From assembly GCA_963822985.1 (NCBI GenBank), contig CAWGJU010000010.1, forward strand, positions 496,001 to 560,000: 64,000 nt of DNA, in the 5' to 3' direction. Positions 1-8,961 of this stretch are shown piece after piece. This stretch comes from Thermohalobaculum sp963822985 (GTDB lineage: Bacteria > Pseudomonadota > Alphaproteobacteria > Rhodobacterales > Rhodobacteraceae). A program made the position numbers and the translations under genes. The notes below the pieces were generated by a model, which saw nothing but the letters and a program-made list of their open reading frames with translations, was not told the origin of the DNA and did no database searches. Within the stretch, counting starts at the first letter, position 1; the number at the start of each line of letters is the position of its first letter.

Positions 1-1
1 C

Positions 2-1303
2 GACGGACTATTCGATGTCGGTCGCGGCGTTAACGCGGGGTGGGACATCACCTTCACGTCCGATGATGATTTCCTGCGCCGCTTCGACTATAACTACACG
101 GACAGGCTGACGAGCGAGATATTTGCGGAGCGATACCGCGAGGACAGCTTTTTCGATGTCTCGGGCGTCTACTTCCAGAGCTTGCGCCAATTCGAACCGG
201 CGGGACAGATCCCGCTGGCGGTGCCACTGCTCGATGCGAGACATGAGGTCGACGATCCCCTTTTCGGGGGCGAGATCGGCCTGTTCGGCTCGAGCTATTA
301 TCTGACGCGCAACAACGGCCGGGATACCTCTCGGTTCAGCCTGGGCGCTGACTGGGAGCGCGAGGAGATCCTGCCCTTCGGCCTGGCTGTCCGGGGGTTT
401 GCCGAGGGCCGGACCGACATCTTCACGTCGACGGGCAATCCTCTGGTGACCAACTCGCCAGATGCGCGCGTCACGGGGCTGGCGGGCGTCGAGCTGCGCT
501 ATCCGCTGATCTGGGAGCCCGAGGACGGCGCCAATCACATCATCGAGCCCGTCGTCCAGGGCATCCTCGCGCCCTATGGACTCAACGACGGCTTCCCCGA
601 CGAGGACAGTCTGGTCAACGAGTTCGACGAATTGAGCGTGCTCGACCGCAATCACTTCACCGGCCTCGACCGCTTCGAGGGCAGCCCGCGCGTCAACCTA
701 TTGCTGCGCTACGACCGGATCAGCGACACCGGGCTGAACTTCGAAGCCGTGGCCGGCCGGACCTATCGCGCGGAGGAGATAGAGGCCTTCTCGCCAGGGT
801 CGGGCCTGCGCGATTCGGTGTCAGATTTCGTCACGGCCTACCAGGTCACCTATGATCCATATCTCGTCGTGCGGCACCGTTTGCGCTTCGACGACGAGGC
901 GAGCCTCTCGCGCAACGAGGTCTTCGGACAGGTCGTCCTCGACCCGGTGCTTCTCTCGGGCTCCTATGCCTACTATCTGCAAGATCCCGAGAGCGACATC
1001 CCGCTCGACCGCGAGGAGGTGACCGCGAACGCGGCGCTGCAGATCAATCGCAACTGGTCCGTCGGTGGCTTTGTCCAGCGGAACCTGCAGACGGACGAGT
1101 TCGTTCAGGTCGGCGGCCAGCTGACATGGGCGAACGAATGCACCGCGATCGACCTGTTCGTTCGCCGCGTCTTCACGGAGACTGTGAACGCCCCCGCCTC
1201 GACATCGTTCGGGCTGAACATCAGGCTGCTCACCCTCGGGGCCGAGACTGCACCGGTCACGAGTGATAGAGGGCTATTTTCCGGAGGTTTCGGATGCGGC
1301 TGA
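2..1303 (+). CDS. lptD: LPS-assembly protein LptD, 5'-truncated by window edge
   Basis: C-terminal 433 residues of the outer-membrane beta-barrel that inserts lipopolysaccharide into the outer leaflet. The frame is open from base 2, so the start lies outside the window. The sequence alternates short amphipathic strands with charged turns, as in an OMP barrel (for example FGLNIRLL near the end), and has a Cys in a WANEC stretch and another at the extreme C-terminus. Identity rests on this barrel pattern and on being directly upstream of surA-pdxA-rsmA, the usual alphaproteobacterial order. The stop overlaps the surA start by 10 bp, implying translational coupling. Confidence 0.85.
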   Translation, partial: DGLFDVGRGVNAGWDITFTSDDDFLRRFDYNYTDRLTSEIFAERYREDSFFDVSGVYFQSLRQFEPAGQIPLAVPLLDARHEVDDPLFGGEIGLFGSSYYLTRNNGRDTSRFSLGADWEREEILPFGLAVRGFAEGRTDIFTSTGNPLVTNSPDARVTGLAGVELRYPLIWEPEDGANHIIEPVVQGILAPYGLNDGFPDEDSLVNEFDELSVLDRNHFTGLDRFEGSPRVNLLLRYDRISDTGLNFEAVAGRTYRAEEIEAFSPGSGLRDSVSDFVTAYQVTYDPYLVVRHRLRFDDEASLSRNEVFGQVVLDPVLLSGSYAYYLQDPESDIPLDREEVTANAALQINRNWSVGGFVQRNLQTDEFVQVGGQLTWANECTAIDLFVRRVFTETVNAPASTSFGLNIRLLTLGAETAPVTSDRGLFSGGFGCG

Positions 1304-2229
1304 AGGTTCTGATCGCGCTGGCGGCGCTGGCTCTGGCTCTCGCCGGTCCGGCGCCCGCCCAGACGCCCTTCAGGCCAGTCGCGGTCGTCAACGACGCGGT
1401 CATCACGGGGTTCGATCTCGCGCAACGGGCGCAGATTCTCGCCGCGCTCGGCTACCCGACGGCGAACCCCGGACAGCTGCAGACCGAAGCCCTCGATCAG
1501 CTGATCGAGGACAAGCTCAAGCTGCAAGCAGGCAAGACGATCGGCATCACGCCGACGCCCGAGATGATCGCTTCGGGCTTCGAGCAGTACGCGCAGCAGA
1601 CGAGAACGACACCTGAACAGTTCCGGTCGTCGCTGACCGGGCGGGGCGTGAGCGAGCAGGCGCTCGAGGACATGGTCGGCGCCCAGATGGTGTGGCTCAA
1701 CGTCGTTCGCACGCGCTTCAGCGGCCGCGTCGAACCCGCCGAGGCCGAGATCGACGCCGAGATTGCGCAGCGCGGGGCCCGGACGGCCACCGAATACCGG
1801 ATCTCGGAGATCGGGCTGCCCCTGCAGGGCGAAGGACGCACCGAAGCGGAGACGCGCGCCTTGGCAGAGCGCCTCACCCGGTCGCTGAACAGCGGCGGCG
1901 ACTTCCAGGAAGCCGTGGCGCGCTATTCCGGGGCCCCAAGCGCGGCGCGTGGCGGCGAGGTCGGCTGGGTGACGACGGCGACCATGCCGCCGGAGGTGCG
2001 CGATCAACTCGCCGGGCTGCAGGTCGGAGAGGTTTCGCAGCCGATCCAGGTCTCGGGCGGCCTCTCCATATTGAAACTGGAGGACAAGCGCCAAACCACC
2101 GCGACGGCCGCGGTCGAGGCCGAAGCGCGCGAGGCGGTGCGCAACCAGCTGATCACCCAGCGCAGCGAGCGGCTCGCCGAGGGCTTGCTGCAGGAGATGC
2201 GGCGCGATGCGCTGATCCAGGTTCGGTGA
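1294..2229 (+). CDS. surA: Periplasmic peptidyl-prolyl isomerase / OMP chaperone SurA
   Basis: 311 aa periplasmic chaperone for outer-membrane proteins. Residues 1-22 form a signal peptide ending in APAQ. A SurA N-terminal chaperone region covers about residues 25-150, and one parvulin (PpiC) domain about 165-262, with GGEVGWV and the hydrophobic SILKLEDK end. E. coli SurA has two parvulin domains and about 430 aa; this shorter one-parvulin form is common in alphaproteobacteria. The ATG at 1294 lies inside the end of lptD behind a purine-rich CCGGAGG stretch. Its stop overlaps the pdxA GTG start (GTGA), so it sits in a tight operon with a main client, LptD. Confidence 0.9.
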   Translation: MRLKVLIALAALALALAGPAPAQTPFRPVAVVNDAVITGFDLAQRAQILAALGYPTANPGQLQTEALDQLIEDKLKLQAGKTIGITPTPEMIASGFEQYAQQTRTTPEQFRSSLTGRGVSEQALEDMVGAQMVWLNVVRTRFSGRVEPAEAEIDAEIAQRGARTATEYRISEIGLPLQGEGRTEAETRALAERLTRSLNSGGDFQEAVARYSGAPSAARGGEVGWVTTATMPPEVRDQLAGLQVGEVSQPIQVSGGLSILKLEDKRQTTATAAVEAEAREAVRNQLITQRSERLAEGLLQEMRRDALIQVR

Positions 2230-3209
2230 CGCGCCCGCTGGCGCTCACCATGGGCGATCCGGCGGGCGTTGGCGGGGAGATCGCCATCGGCGCCTGGCAC
2301 CGGCGCGCCGGGCTACCGCCGTTCTTCCTGATCGACGACCCGGACCGGCTGCGCGCCTCGGCGGGATCGACCGCGGTCGTGGAGATCGGTGATCCAGTCG
2401 AGGCGCCGGCCGTGTTCGACCGGGCGCTGCCGGTCCTGCCCCTACCCCTGCCCGTGCCGTCCCGTCCCGGCATCGCCGAGCCGGCCAATGCGCGCGCCAC
2501 CCTCGAGGCGATCGACCGGGCCGTCGCGATGGCGCTGAACGGGCAAGTCTCCGGGGTGGTCACCAACCCGGTGACGAAGCGACTGCTGCAGGAGGGCGCC
2601 GGCTTCGCCTTTCCCGGCCACACCGAATACCTCGCGCATCTCGGGGGCGTGTCGCGGACGGTGATGATGCTGGTGGCGCCGGGCTTGCGCGTCGTGCCCG
2701 TGACGATCCACATCCCGCTGATCGAGGTGCCGCGCCGGCTCTCGTCCGCGCTGATCGTCGAGACGGCGCGGATCGTGAACGCCTCGCTGATCCGGGACTT
2801 CGGCATCGTGCAGCCGCGGCTGGCGGTCTCGGGCCTCAACCCGCATGCGGGCGAAGGCGGCACGATGGGGCGTGAGGAGATCGATCTCATCGGACCGGCG
2901 CTCGACGTGCTCCGCGGCGAGGCGATCGAGATCGCCGGCCCGCTGCCGGCCGACACGATGTTCCACCCCGCCGCGCGGGCGCGCTATGATGCGGCGCTGA
3001 CCATGTTCCACGACCAGGGGCTGGTCGCGATCAAGACGCTCGACTTCGCGCGGGGCGTCAACGTGACACTGGGCCTGCCGTTCGTCCGCACCTCGCCCGA
3101 CCATGGCACGGCCTATGACATCGCGGGGACCGGCCAAGCCGATCCGACCAGCCTGATCGAGGCCATCCGCCTGGCCGGCGAGATGGCCCGCGCGCGTGGT
3201 CACGGGTGA
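2226..3209 (+). CDS. pdxA: 4-hydroxythreonine-4-phosphate dehydrogenase PdxA
   Basis: 327 aa enzyme of pyridoxal 5'-phosphate synthesis that oxidises 4-phosphohydroxy-L-threonine with NAD. The PdxA signature LTMGDPAGVG is at the N-terminus. The three metal-binding His motifs are visible as GHTEYLAH (about residue 137), NPHAGEGG (about 212) and FHDQGL (about 264), followed by RTSPDHGTAYDIAG. The GTG start at 2226 is chosen because it overlaps the surA stop by 4 bp and puts the conserved motif nine residues in; an open frame continuing upstream has no family similarity. It also overlaps rsmA by 4 bp. Confidence 0.95.
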   Translation: MTRPLALTMGDPAGVGGEIAIGAWHRRAGLPPFFLIDDPDRLRASAGSTAVVEIGDPVEAPAVFDRALPVLPLPLPVPSRPGIAEPANARATLEAIDRAVAMALNGQVSGVVTNPVTKRLLQEGAGFAFPGHTEYLAHLGGVSRTVMMLVAPGLRVVPVTIHIPLIEVPRRLSSALIVETARIVNASLIRDFGIVQPRLAVSGLNPHAGEGGTMGREEIDLIGPALDVLRGEAIEIAGPLPADTMFHPAARARYDAALTMFHDQGLVAIKTLDFARGVNVTLGLPFVRTSPDHGTAYDIAGTGQADPTSLIEAIRLAGEMARARGHG

Positions 3210-4033
3210 GCACGTCCGACGGGCTGCCGCCGCTGCGAGAGGTGATCGCCCGGCACGGATTGAACGCGCGCAAGTCGCTGGGTCAGAACTTCCTGCTCGA
3301 CCTGAACCTGACGGCCCGCATCGCGCGTGCCTCGGGCCCGCTCGAGGGGGCTGAGGTGGTCGAGATCGGCCCGGGGCCGGGCGGGCTGACGCGCGCGCTG
3401 CTGGCCGGCGGCGCCCGGGTGCTTGCCATCGAGCGCGACCGGCGCTGCCTGCCGGCGCTGGCCGAGATCGCCGAGCGCTGGCCCGGCCGGCTGACGGTCA
3501 TCGAGGGCGACGCGATGGCGGTCGATCCGCGGCCGCACCTGTCGGGGCGCGCGCGCATCGTCGCCAACCTGCCCTACAATGTGGGCACGGCGCTGCTGGT
3601 CGGCTGGCTCGGTGCCGCGGACTGGCCACCCTGGTGGGAGTCGCTGACGCTGATGTTCCAGCTCGAAGTGGCCGAGCGGATCGTCGCGCCGCCGGGCTCG
3701 AAGGCGTATGGCCGCCTATCGGTCCTGGCCCAATGGCGGTCCGAGGCGCGCATCGCCTTCGAGGTCTCGCCGCGCGCGTTCACGCCGCCGCCCAAGGTCA
3801 GCTCGGCGGTCGTGCGAATCCGGCCGACCGATCAGCCGCCGGAGATCCTGCCCCATCGTCTCGAGGCGATCACGGCCGCGGCTTTCGCCCAGCGGCGAAA
3901 GATGCTGCGTCAGTCGCTGAAGGCGGTCGCTGCCGATCCGGCGCCTCTGCTGGCCGCGGTCGGGGTCGATCCGACGCGGCGGGCGGAAACGCTATCGGTG
4001 GCCGAGTTCCTGGCCCTCGCCCGCGCGCTCTGA
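3206..4033 (+). CDS. rsmA: 16S rRNA (adenine1518-N6/adenine1519-N6)-dimethyltransferase
   Basis: 275 aa KsgA/RsmA enzyme that dimethylates two adjacent adenines in helix 45 of 16S rRNA late in 30S assembly. The N-terminal KSLGQNFLLD motif, the SAM-binding EIGPGPGGLT and the catalytic NLPYNVGT motif (about residue 120) are intact, and FTPPPKVSSAVVRI lies in the C-terminal half. The GTG start overlaps the pdxA stop (GTGA), the third such coupled junction in a row. The end of the gene lies within a 31 bp tandem repeat. Confidence 0.95.
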   Translation: MSTSDGLPPLREVIARHGLNARKSLGQNFLLDLNLTARIARASGPLEGAEVVEIGPGPGGLTRALLAGGARVLAIERDRRCLPALAEIAERWPGRLTVIEGDAMAVDPRPHLSGRARIVANLPYNVGTALLVGWLGAADWPPWWESLTLMFQLEVAERIVAPPGSKAYGRLSVLAQWRSEARIAFEVSPRAFTPPPKVSSAVVRIRPTDQPPEILPHRLEAITAAAFAQRRKMLRQSLKAVAADPAPLLAAVGVDPTRRAETLSVAEFLALARAL

Positions 4034-4113
4034 CGCGCCTCAACCTTCGGCCCGCGCGCCCTGACGCGCCGCAGCTCTCGTCCCGCGCGGTCTGACGCGC
4101 TCTCAGCTCTCGG
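4020..4113. repeat. Three imperfect 31-32 bp tandem repeats between convergent genes
   Basis: Units at 4020-4050, 4051-4081 and 4082-4113 share the cores CCCGCGCG and TGACGCGC followed by a CTCTCG-like tail. The first unit covers the last codons and stop of rsmA; the third covers the stop of the convergent DUF4167 gene. This looks like tandem duplication of the rsmA end that extended the gap between converging genes. Confidence 0.75.
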
Positions 4114-4741
4114 ATTGAGGCTGCGGCTCGGGCGACAGCTGTTCTTCGGTGTCGCGCGCCTCACCCGCCGGCTGCTTCGTGCGGCGGCGGCGGCCGTCGC
4201 CGTTGCGCCGGGGCTGGCTCTGCGTGATCTCCTCCGAGACGACGAGCAGGTCCTCGCTGGCGCCGCCCGAGTCGATCATGGTCATGCCGCCGATATCGTC
4301 CGCGGCCGGGCCGTCGTTCGCCTCGGGCCGAGCCTGGGATTGCGGCTGAGGATGGGACTGAGGCTGGGACTGAGGCTGGTTCTGAGGCTGATGCTGGGGA
4401 CGGCGGTCCGAGGACATTGGCGGGCTCTCGGCGTCGTCGCCGTCGTAATCGGACGATGCATCGGATTCGCGGCGCGACTGCTCTTGCGTGGCCGCGGCCT
4501 GGATCAGCAGGCGCTGATAGTGCTCGGCGTGCTGGAGGAAGTTCTCGGCAACGACCCGGTCGCCCGTGGTCTGGGCGTCGCGCGCCAAGGAGAGATACTT
4601 GTCGATGATCTGCTGCGGCGTCCCGCGAACCTTACCCTCGGGCCCGGCGCTGTCGTAGACGCGATTGACGACGTTGCCGCCGCCACCGCTCTTGCGGTTG
4701 CCGCGCCCGCGCGACCTGTTGTTCTTCTGTGCTGATCTCAT
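4103..4741 (-). CDS. DUF4167 domain protein
   Basis: 212 aa protein with a basic N-terminus rich in Arg, Asn and Gly (NNRSRGRGNRK), then the DUF4167 core KVRGTPQQIIDKYLSLARDA and ENFLQHAEHYQRLL at residues 38-78. The rest is low-complexity and disordered: Q/P repeats, an acidic patch, and a basic GRRRRTK stretch. The molecular function of this alphaproteobacterial family is unknown; the basic N-terminus suggests RNA binding, which is inference. The ATG at 4741 is preferred over upstream in-frame starts at 4774 and 4804 because it places the basic motif at the N-terminus as in relatives. It follows prfA-prmC on the same strand, the usual order. Confidence 0.85.
   Translation of the reverse strand: MRSAQKNNRSRGRGNRKSGGGGNVVNRVYDSAGPEGKVRGTPQQIIDKYLSLARDAQTTGDRVVAENFLQHAEHYQRLLIQAAATQEQSRRESDASSDYDGDDAESPPMSSDRRPQHQPQNQPQSQPQSHPQPQSQARPEANDGPAADDIGGMTMIDSGGASEDLLVVSEEITQSQPRRNGDGRRRRTKQPAGEARDTEEQLSPEPQPQSES
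4346..4393. repeat. Four 12 bp repeats inside the DUF4167 gene
   Basis: Consecutive units CTGAGG(A/C)TGGGA, CTGAGGCTGGGA, CTGAGGCTGGTT and CTGAGGCTGATG on the plus strand. They encode the PQSQ-type Q/P repeat of the DUF4167 protein, so gain or loss of a unit changes length by four residues without shifting frame. Confidence 0.8.
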
Positions 4742-4961
4742 GCTGTTCGATCTCTGCTGATCATACCGACGCATCCCTGCGCACCGCGAACATTTTAGGG
4801 ACATTTGCCCACACAGTTCGGGGATGCTTCGCAGCGCTGTTGATGCGTAGTCCCGGCGCGTCCCAGCGATAATCCGTACAGTCAGCGCTGACGGCCGCGA
4901 CGAGTGAGATATAGCGGTTTTTTGCCGTCACTCAACAGGAAAGCCATCAAGAAGCGGATTT

Positions 4962-5795
4962 TCAGGCCGCTCGTGCCAAAATGACCCGCGGACGGTGATC
5001 CAGATCGGGAATCACGCGCAGGACCGACAGCCCGGCGCCGGCAAGGATCGCCGCGACCGCTTCGGACTGCGTCGGGCCGATCTCGACCATCAGCCAAGCG
5101 CCAGGGGCCATCAGGCGCCGCACGCCGGCAGCGATCGCGCGGTAGGCGCCCATACCGTCGCCGCCGGGCGTCAGCGCGAGGCGCGGCTCGTGATCGCGCA
5201 CTTCCGGCTCCAGCCCCGTGATTTCCGTCGCCGCGAGATAGGGCGGGTTCGAGACAACAAGATCAAAGGGGCCCTGCACCCCTTCGGTCCAGTCCGCCTC
5301 GACCAAGGTCGCCCTCTCGGCCACACCCGCGCTGTCCGCGTTCCTCCGGGCCACCGCCAGCGCCGCGGCGGAGATGTCGGCGCCGAGCCCCGTCGCCTCG
5401 GGCCACTCGGCGAGCAAGGTGACAAGGAGGCACCCCGATCCGGTGCCGAGGTCGAGGATGCGCCGGAACGGTCCGCGACCCAGCGCCTCGGCGACCAGGG
5501 TCTCGGTCTCGGGGCGCGGATCGAGGACGTCGGAGCCGACCTCGAAGGCGCGGCCCCAGAATTCGCGCCTGCCCGTGATGTGACTCAGCGGCTCGCGAGC
5601 GGCCCGCCGGCGAATCGCCTCGGCGAAGCGGCACGCCTCGTCCTCCGGAGCGGGCGCCTCCAGCGCCGCCGCCAGCGCGGCTCCCGACAGGCCGGCCGCC
5701 CAACGCAGCGCCAGTCGGGCATCGCGGGCGGCGTCCGGCACGCCCGCCTGCGCCAGCCTCTCTGTCGCCGAGCGCAGCAGCTCGGCGCGGGTCAC
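4962..5795 (-). CDS. prmC: Release factor glutamine methyltransferase PrmC
   Basis: 277 aa SAM-dependent enzyme that N5-methylates the Gln of the GGQ motif in RF1 and RF2. An N-terminal helical substrate-recognition domain is followed by a Rossmann domain with ILDLGTGSGCLL (SAM binding, about residue 117) and the catalytic NPPYLAA (about 186). The GTG start overlaps the prfA stop as GTGA, coupling the enzyme to its substrate's gene. 220 bp separate its stop from the DUF4167 start. Confidence 0.95.
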   Translation of the reverse strand: MTRAELLRSATERLAQAGVPDAARDARLALRWAAGLSGAALAAALEAPAPEDEACRFAEAIRRRAAREPLSHITGRREFWGRAFEVGSDVLDPRPETETLVAEALGRGPFRRILDLGTGSGCLLVTLLAEWPEATGLGADISAAALAVARRNADSAGVAERATLVEADWTEGVQGPFDLVVSNPPYLAATEITGLEPEVRDHEPRLALTPGGDGMGAYRAIAAGVRRLMAPGAWLMVEIGPTQSEAVAAILAGAGLSVLRVIPDLDHRPRVILARAA

Positions 5796-6844
5796 GCCAT
5801 CTCGGCCAGGCGCGCCGCCTGGTCCGCGGCGACGAGCGCGTCGACGATCTCGTCCAGCACGCCCAGCATCACCTGGTCGAGCTTGTAGAGCGTCAGCCCG
5901 ATCCGGTGGTCCGTCACCCGGCCCTGCGGGAAGTTGTAGGTGCGGATGCGCTCGGAGCGGTCGCCCGTGCCGACCTGCCCCTTGCGCGTCGCCGCCCGGG
6001 TCGCCTCGGCCTCGCGCCGGCGCATGTCGAAGAGCCGCGCCCGCAGCACGGCCATGGCGGCGGCGCGGTTCTGGTGCTGCGATTTCTCCGAGCTCGTGAC
6101 AACGATGCCGGTCGGCAAATGCGTGATCCGCACGGCGGAATTGGTCGTGTTGACGTGCTGCCCGCCGGCGCCGGAGGCCCGCATCGTGTCGATGCGCACG
6201 TCCGCGGCCGGTATCTCGACGTCGATCTCCTCGGCCTCGGGCAACACCGCGACGGTGGCGGCCGAGGTGTGGATGCGGCCCTGGCTCTCGGTCTCGGGGA
6301 CGCGCTGGACGCGGTGCACGCCGCTCTCGAATTTCAGCTTGGCGAAGACGCCCTGCCCCCGGATCGCGGCCACGATCTCGCGGAAGCCGCCCAGCTCGGC
6401 GGGCGTCTCGTGCAGGATCTCGACGCGCCAGCCCTGCGCCTCGGCGAACCGCTGGTACATGCGGAAGAGGTCGCCCGCGAACAGCGCCGCCTCGTCGCCG
6501 CCGGTGCCGGGCCGGATCTCGAGGATCGCCGGCCGCTCGTCGGCGGCGTCGCGCGGCAGCAGCGCGATGCGAACCGCCTCCTCCAGCTCCGGCAGGCGGT
6601 GGCGGAGGACCGCAATCTCCTCCTCGGCCAGACCCGCCATCTCGGGATCGGCCAGCATCTCCTCGGCCGCGCGGAACTCGGCGTCGGCCCGTCGCCAGGC
6701 GCGGATGGTCTCGACAACGTCGCGCAAGCCTGCGTATTCGCGGCCCAGCCGGACGATCTCGCCCGGATCGGTCGCGACATTCATCTTCGCCTCGACGAAC
6801 GCAAAGCGGTCGAGGATATCCTGCAGCCGGCCGGTCGGGATCAT
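5792..6844 (-). CDS. prfA: Peptide chain release factor 1
   Basis: 350 aa RF1, which ends translation at UAA/UAG. The GGQ peptidyl-hydrolysis loop is present as GAGGQHVNTT. The codon-recognition tripeptide reads P-E-T (RVPETESQGRIHTSAATV), fitting the PxT class of RF1 rather than the SPF of RF2. The ATG at 6844 (MIPTGRLQDIL) is chosen over upstream in-frame codons because RF1 proteins begin close to this helix; GGAG lies 12 bases upstream. The gene is divergent from the small secreted protein at 6921 and co-transcribed with prmC. Confidence 0.95.
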   Translation of the reverse strand: MIPTGRLQDILDRFAFVEAKMNVATDPGEIVRLGREYAGLRDVVETIRAWRRADAEFRAAEEMLADPEMAGLAEEEIAVLRHRLPELEEAVRIALLPRDAADERPAILEIRPGTGGDEAALFAGDLFRMYQRFAEAQGWRVEILHETPAELGGFREIVAAIRGQGVFAKLKFESGVHRVQRVPETESQGRIHTSAATVAVLPEAEEIDVEIPAADVRIDTMRASGAGGQHVNTTNSAVRITHLPTGIVVTSSEKSQHQNRAAAMAVLRARLFDMRRREAEATRAATRKGQVGTGDRSERIRTYNFPQGRVTDHRIGLTLYKLDQVMLGVLDEIVDALVAADQAARLAEMA

Positions 6845-6920
6845 CCGTTTCAATTGCTCCCGCGCCCTTGGCCCGTCAAGGCAGTTTGAGATTTGTCCGC
6901 TCCGGGTGTACTCTTGTGCC

Positions 6921-7208
6921 ATGAGATCGGCAGTCTGCTTCATACTGGCTCTGACGCTGGCCACGCCCGTGCTTGCCGGGGAGGTCCCAAAGGCCGTCGA
7001 GCGGCCCGGCGGCGGCTACAACCCCGTGCCGCCGGCCAAGGGGTTTCGCTATCCGGACTGCTTTTGCACCGACAGCCAGGGCAAGCGGGTCGAGATGGGG
7101 CGTGCGGCCTGCCTGCAGATCGGCTCACGAACGGTAATGGCCCAGTGCGACATGTCGCTGAACAGCCCGATCTGGCGCATGAGAGACGAGGCTTGCCCGA
7201 TGAGCTGA
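6921..7208 (+). CDS. Small secreted cysteine-containing protein, unknown function
   Basis: 95 aa, with a clear Sec signal peptide (about residues 1-19, ending VLAGE). The mature part is short, with four Cys (CFC, then single Cys in AACLQIG and AQCDMS, plus one near the end), suggesting disulfides in the periplasm. It is divergent from prfA across 76 bp, so that gap must hold both promoters. Function not recognised. Its stop is 8 bp from that of the convergent DUF1499 gene. Confidence 0.75.
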   Translation: MRSAVCFILALTLATPVLAGEVPKAVERPGGGYNPVPPAKGFRYPDCFCTDSQGKRVEMGRAACLQIGSRTVMAQCDMSLNSPIWRMRDEACPMS

Positions 7209-7215
7209 CCTAAGG

Positions 7216-7695
7216 TCAGCTGGCGGCGTCCAGCTTGGCCAGCCAGTCTCGGACCCGGGCGCGATTGACGCCGAAATCGCCAAAGCCGAAACGCGCGCGA
7301 GACCAGACGGCCAGCGCCGCGCCCCCGGGCACGTCGACTGCGCGCACCGAGATGTAATCTGGAAAGCCGAAAACGCGCGAGCGCTGGACGTAGGTCGCGC
7401 GCCCGTCCTCGGGTGATCCGGCAAGCCGGCGCGTGCGCGGTTGACTCAAGGCGACAGCGTCAAAGCGCGCCAGAAGTTCCTGCGGGGACAGCGCGTACAC
7501 CCTCGCCACGTCGTCGGGCGCAGCGGCCGCGGCGCCCTCGGGCGCCACGAGGTAGTCGTTCGGATAGCCCGTGCGCTGCGCGCTCGCGGGATCGACGTGC
7601 CAGGCGGCTGGGTCGCTGCCGACGATGCGCATGAAGACGCCCATTGCCAAAACCGCGAAGAGCAGCGCCCCGAGAAGCGCCGCGGCGAGCTTCAC
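7216..7695 (-). CDS. DUF1499 family protein
   Basis: 159 aa with one N-terminal hydrophobic helix (residues 3-22), a membrane anchor or signal peptide. The rest matches DUF1499, with the typical QRSRVFGFPDYISVRAV stretch (about residues 104-120). The family is widespread in proteobacteria with no defined activity. The GTG start overlaps the ispG stop (GTGA), so it is probably translated from the ispG mRNA. The shared transcription may be only a convenience of arrangement. Confidence 0.8.
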   Translation of the reverse strand: MKLAAALLGALLFAVLAMGVFMRIVGSDPAAWHVDPASAQRTGYPNDYLVAPEGAAAAAPDDVARVYALSPQELLARFDAVALSQPRTRRLAGSPEDGRATYVQRSRVFGFPDYISVRAVDVPGGAALAVWSRARFGFGDFGVNRARVRDWLAKLDAAS

Positions 7696-8822
7696 TCAGC
7701 CGCCTGAACCGCCGCCGCCGTGCTCTCCGCTTCGAGCGCGGCCGCCTTCCTCTCGACCTGCTCGACGATGTGGTCGATCATCTGCTCGTTGGTCATGGCG
7801 TGCGATTTCTTGCCGGCGAGGTAGACCATTCCGCGGCCGGCGCCGCCGCCGGTGAAGCCCACATCGGTCATCAGCGCCTCGCCGGGGCCGTTGACGACAC
7901 AGCCGATGATCGAGAGCGACATCGGCGTCTTCACGTGCTCGAGCCGCTCTTCCAGGATGGCGACCGTCTTGATGACGTCGAAGCCCTGCCGGGCGCAGGA
8001 CGGGCACGAGATGATGTTGACGCCACGATGGCGCAGCCCCAGCGCCTTGAGGATCTCGAAGCCGACCTTGACCTCCTCGACCGGATCCGCCGACAGCGAG
8101 ACGCGCAGCGTGTCGCCGATCCCCATCCAAAGCAGTTGGCCGAGCCCGATCGCCGATTTGATGGTGCCCGTCGTCTTGCCGCCCGCCTCGGTGATGCCGA
8201 GGTGGATCGGCGCATCCGTCGCCTCGGCGAGCTGCTGGTAGGCGGCCGCGGCGAGAAAGACGTCGGACGCCTTCACGCTGATCTTGAACTCGTGGAAATC
8301 GTTGTCCTGCAGGATGCGGATGTGCTCAAGGCCGAACTCGACCATCGCCTCCGGGCAGGGCTCGGCGTACTTCTCCAGCAGGTGCCGCTCGAGGCTGCCG
8401 GCGTTGACGCCGATGCGGATCGCGCAGCCATGGTCCTTGGCGGCCTTGATCACATCGCGGACGCGGTCCGGGCTGCCGATATTGCCGGGGTTGATGCGCA
8501 GGCAGGCCGCACCGGCCTCGGCCGCCTCGATCGCGCGCTTGTGGTGGAAGTGGATGTCGGCGACGATCGGCACGTCGACATTGCGCACGATCTCCTTCAG
8601 CGCGATGGCGCTCTCCTGGTCGGGCACCGAGACGCGGACGATGTCGGCGCCGGCGGCCGCGCAGCGGTTGACCTGGTCGATCGTCGCCCTGGCGTCGGTC
8701 GTCAGCGTGTTGGTCATGGTCTGAACGCTGATCGGCGCGTCGCCGCCCACGGCGACGGGGCCGACATGGATCTGCCGGCACTTGCGGCGTTCGATGTTGC
8801 GCCAGGGGCGAACGTGGTTCAT
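7692..8822 (-). CDS. ispG: 4-hydroxy-3-methylbut-2-en-1-yl diphosphate synthase IspG
   Basis: 376 aa [4Fe-4S] enzyme of the MEP isoprenoid pathway, converting MEcPP to HMBPP. The N-terminal TIM barrel (NIERRKCRQIHVG, ADIVRVSVPD, NPGNIG) is followed by the cluster domain with SCPSCARQ and CVVNGPGE, supplying the cluster Cys. The ATG at 8822 gives the usual start (MNHVRPWRN); the open frame upstream is not conserved. It supplies precursors for the carotenoid cluster elsewhere in the window. It lies 139 bp downstream of a RodZ-like gene on the same strand. Confidence 0.95.
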   Translation of the reverse strand: MNHVRPWRNIERRKCRQIHVGPVAVGGDAPISVQTMTNTLTTDARATIDQVNRCAAAGADIVRVSVPDQESAIALKEIVRNVDVPIVADIHFHHKRAIEAAEAGAACLRINPGNIGSPDRVRDVIKAAKDHGCAIRIGVNAGSLERHLLEKYAEPCPEAMVEFGLEHIRILQDNDFHEFKISVKASDVFLAAAAYQQLAEATDAPIHLGITEAGGKTTGTIKSAIGLGQLLWMGIGDTLRVSLSADPVEEVKVGFEILKALGLRHRGVNIISCPSCARQGFDVIKTVAILEERLEHVKTPMSLSIIGCVVNGPGEALMTDVGFTGGGAGRGMVYLAGKKSHAMTNEQMIDHIVEQVERKAAALEAESTAAAVQAAE

Positions 8823-8906
8823 CGCGGCCTCGCCTCGCGGGTTGCGCTTGGCGGGTGACTTAAGGCCGGGCCGCGATGCTGTCGAGGGGTAAGGCCGTCG
8901 CGCCCA

Positions 8907-8953
8907 GAGATCCGGGTGCCGCGAGATTTGGGCGCCGCTGACCTGGGTGCCGA
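8907..8953. repeat. Three imperfect 15-16 bp tandem repeats between rodZ-like gene and ispG
   Basis: Units GAGATCCGGGTGCCGC (8907), GAGATTTGGGCGCCGC (8923) and a diverged TGACCTGGGTGCCGA (8939), followed by another GAGATGG. They lie just downstream of the rodZ-like stop and within the ispG 5' region. They could be spread from the gene end, or regulatory; nothing in the sequence decides. Confidence 0.55.
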
Positions 8954-8961
8954 GAGATGGC

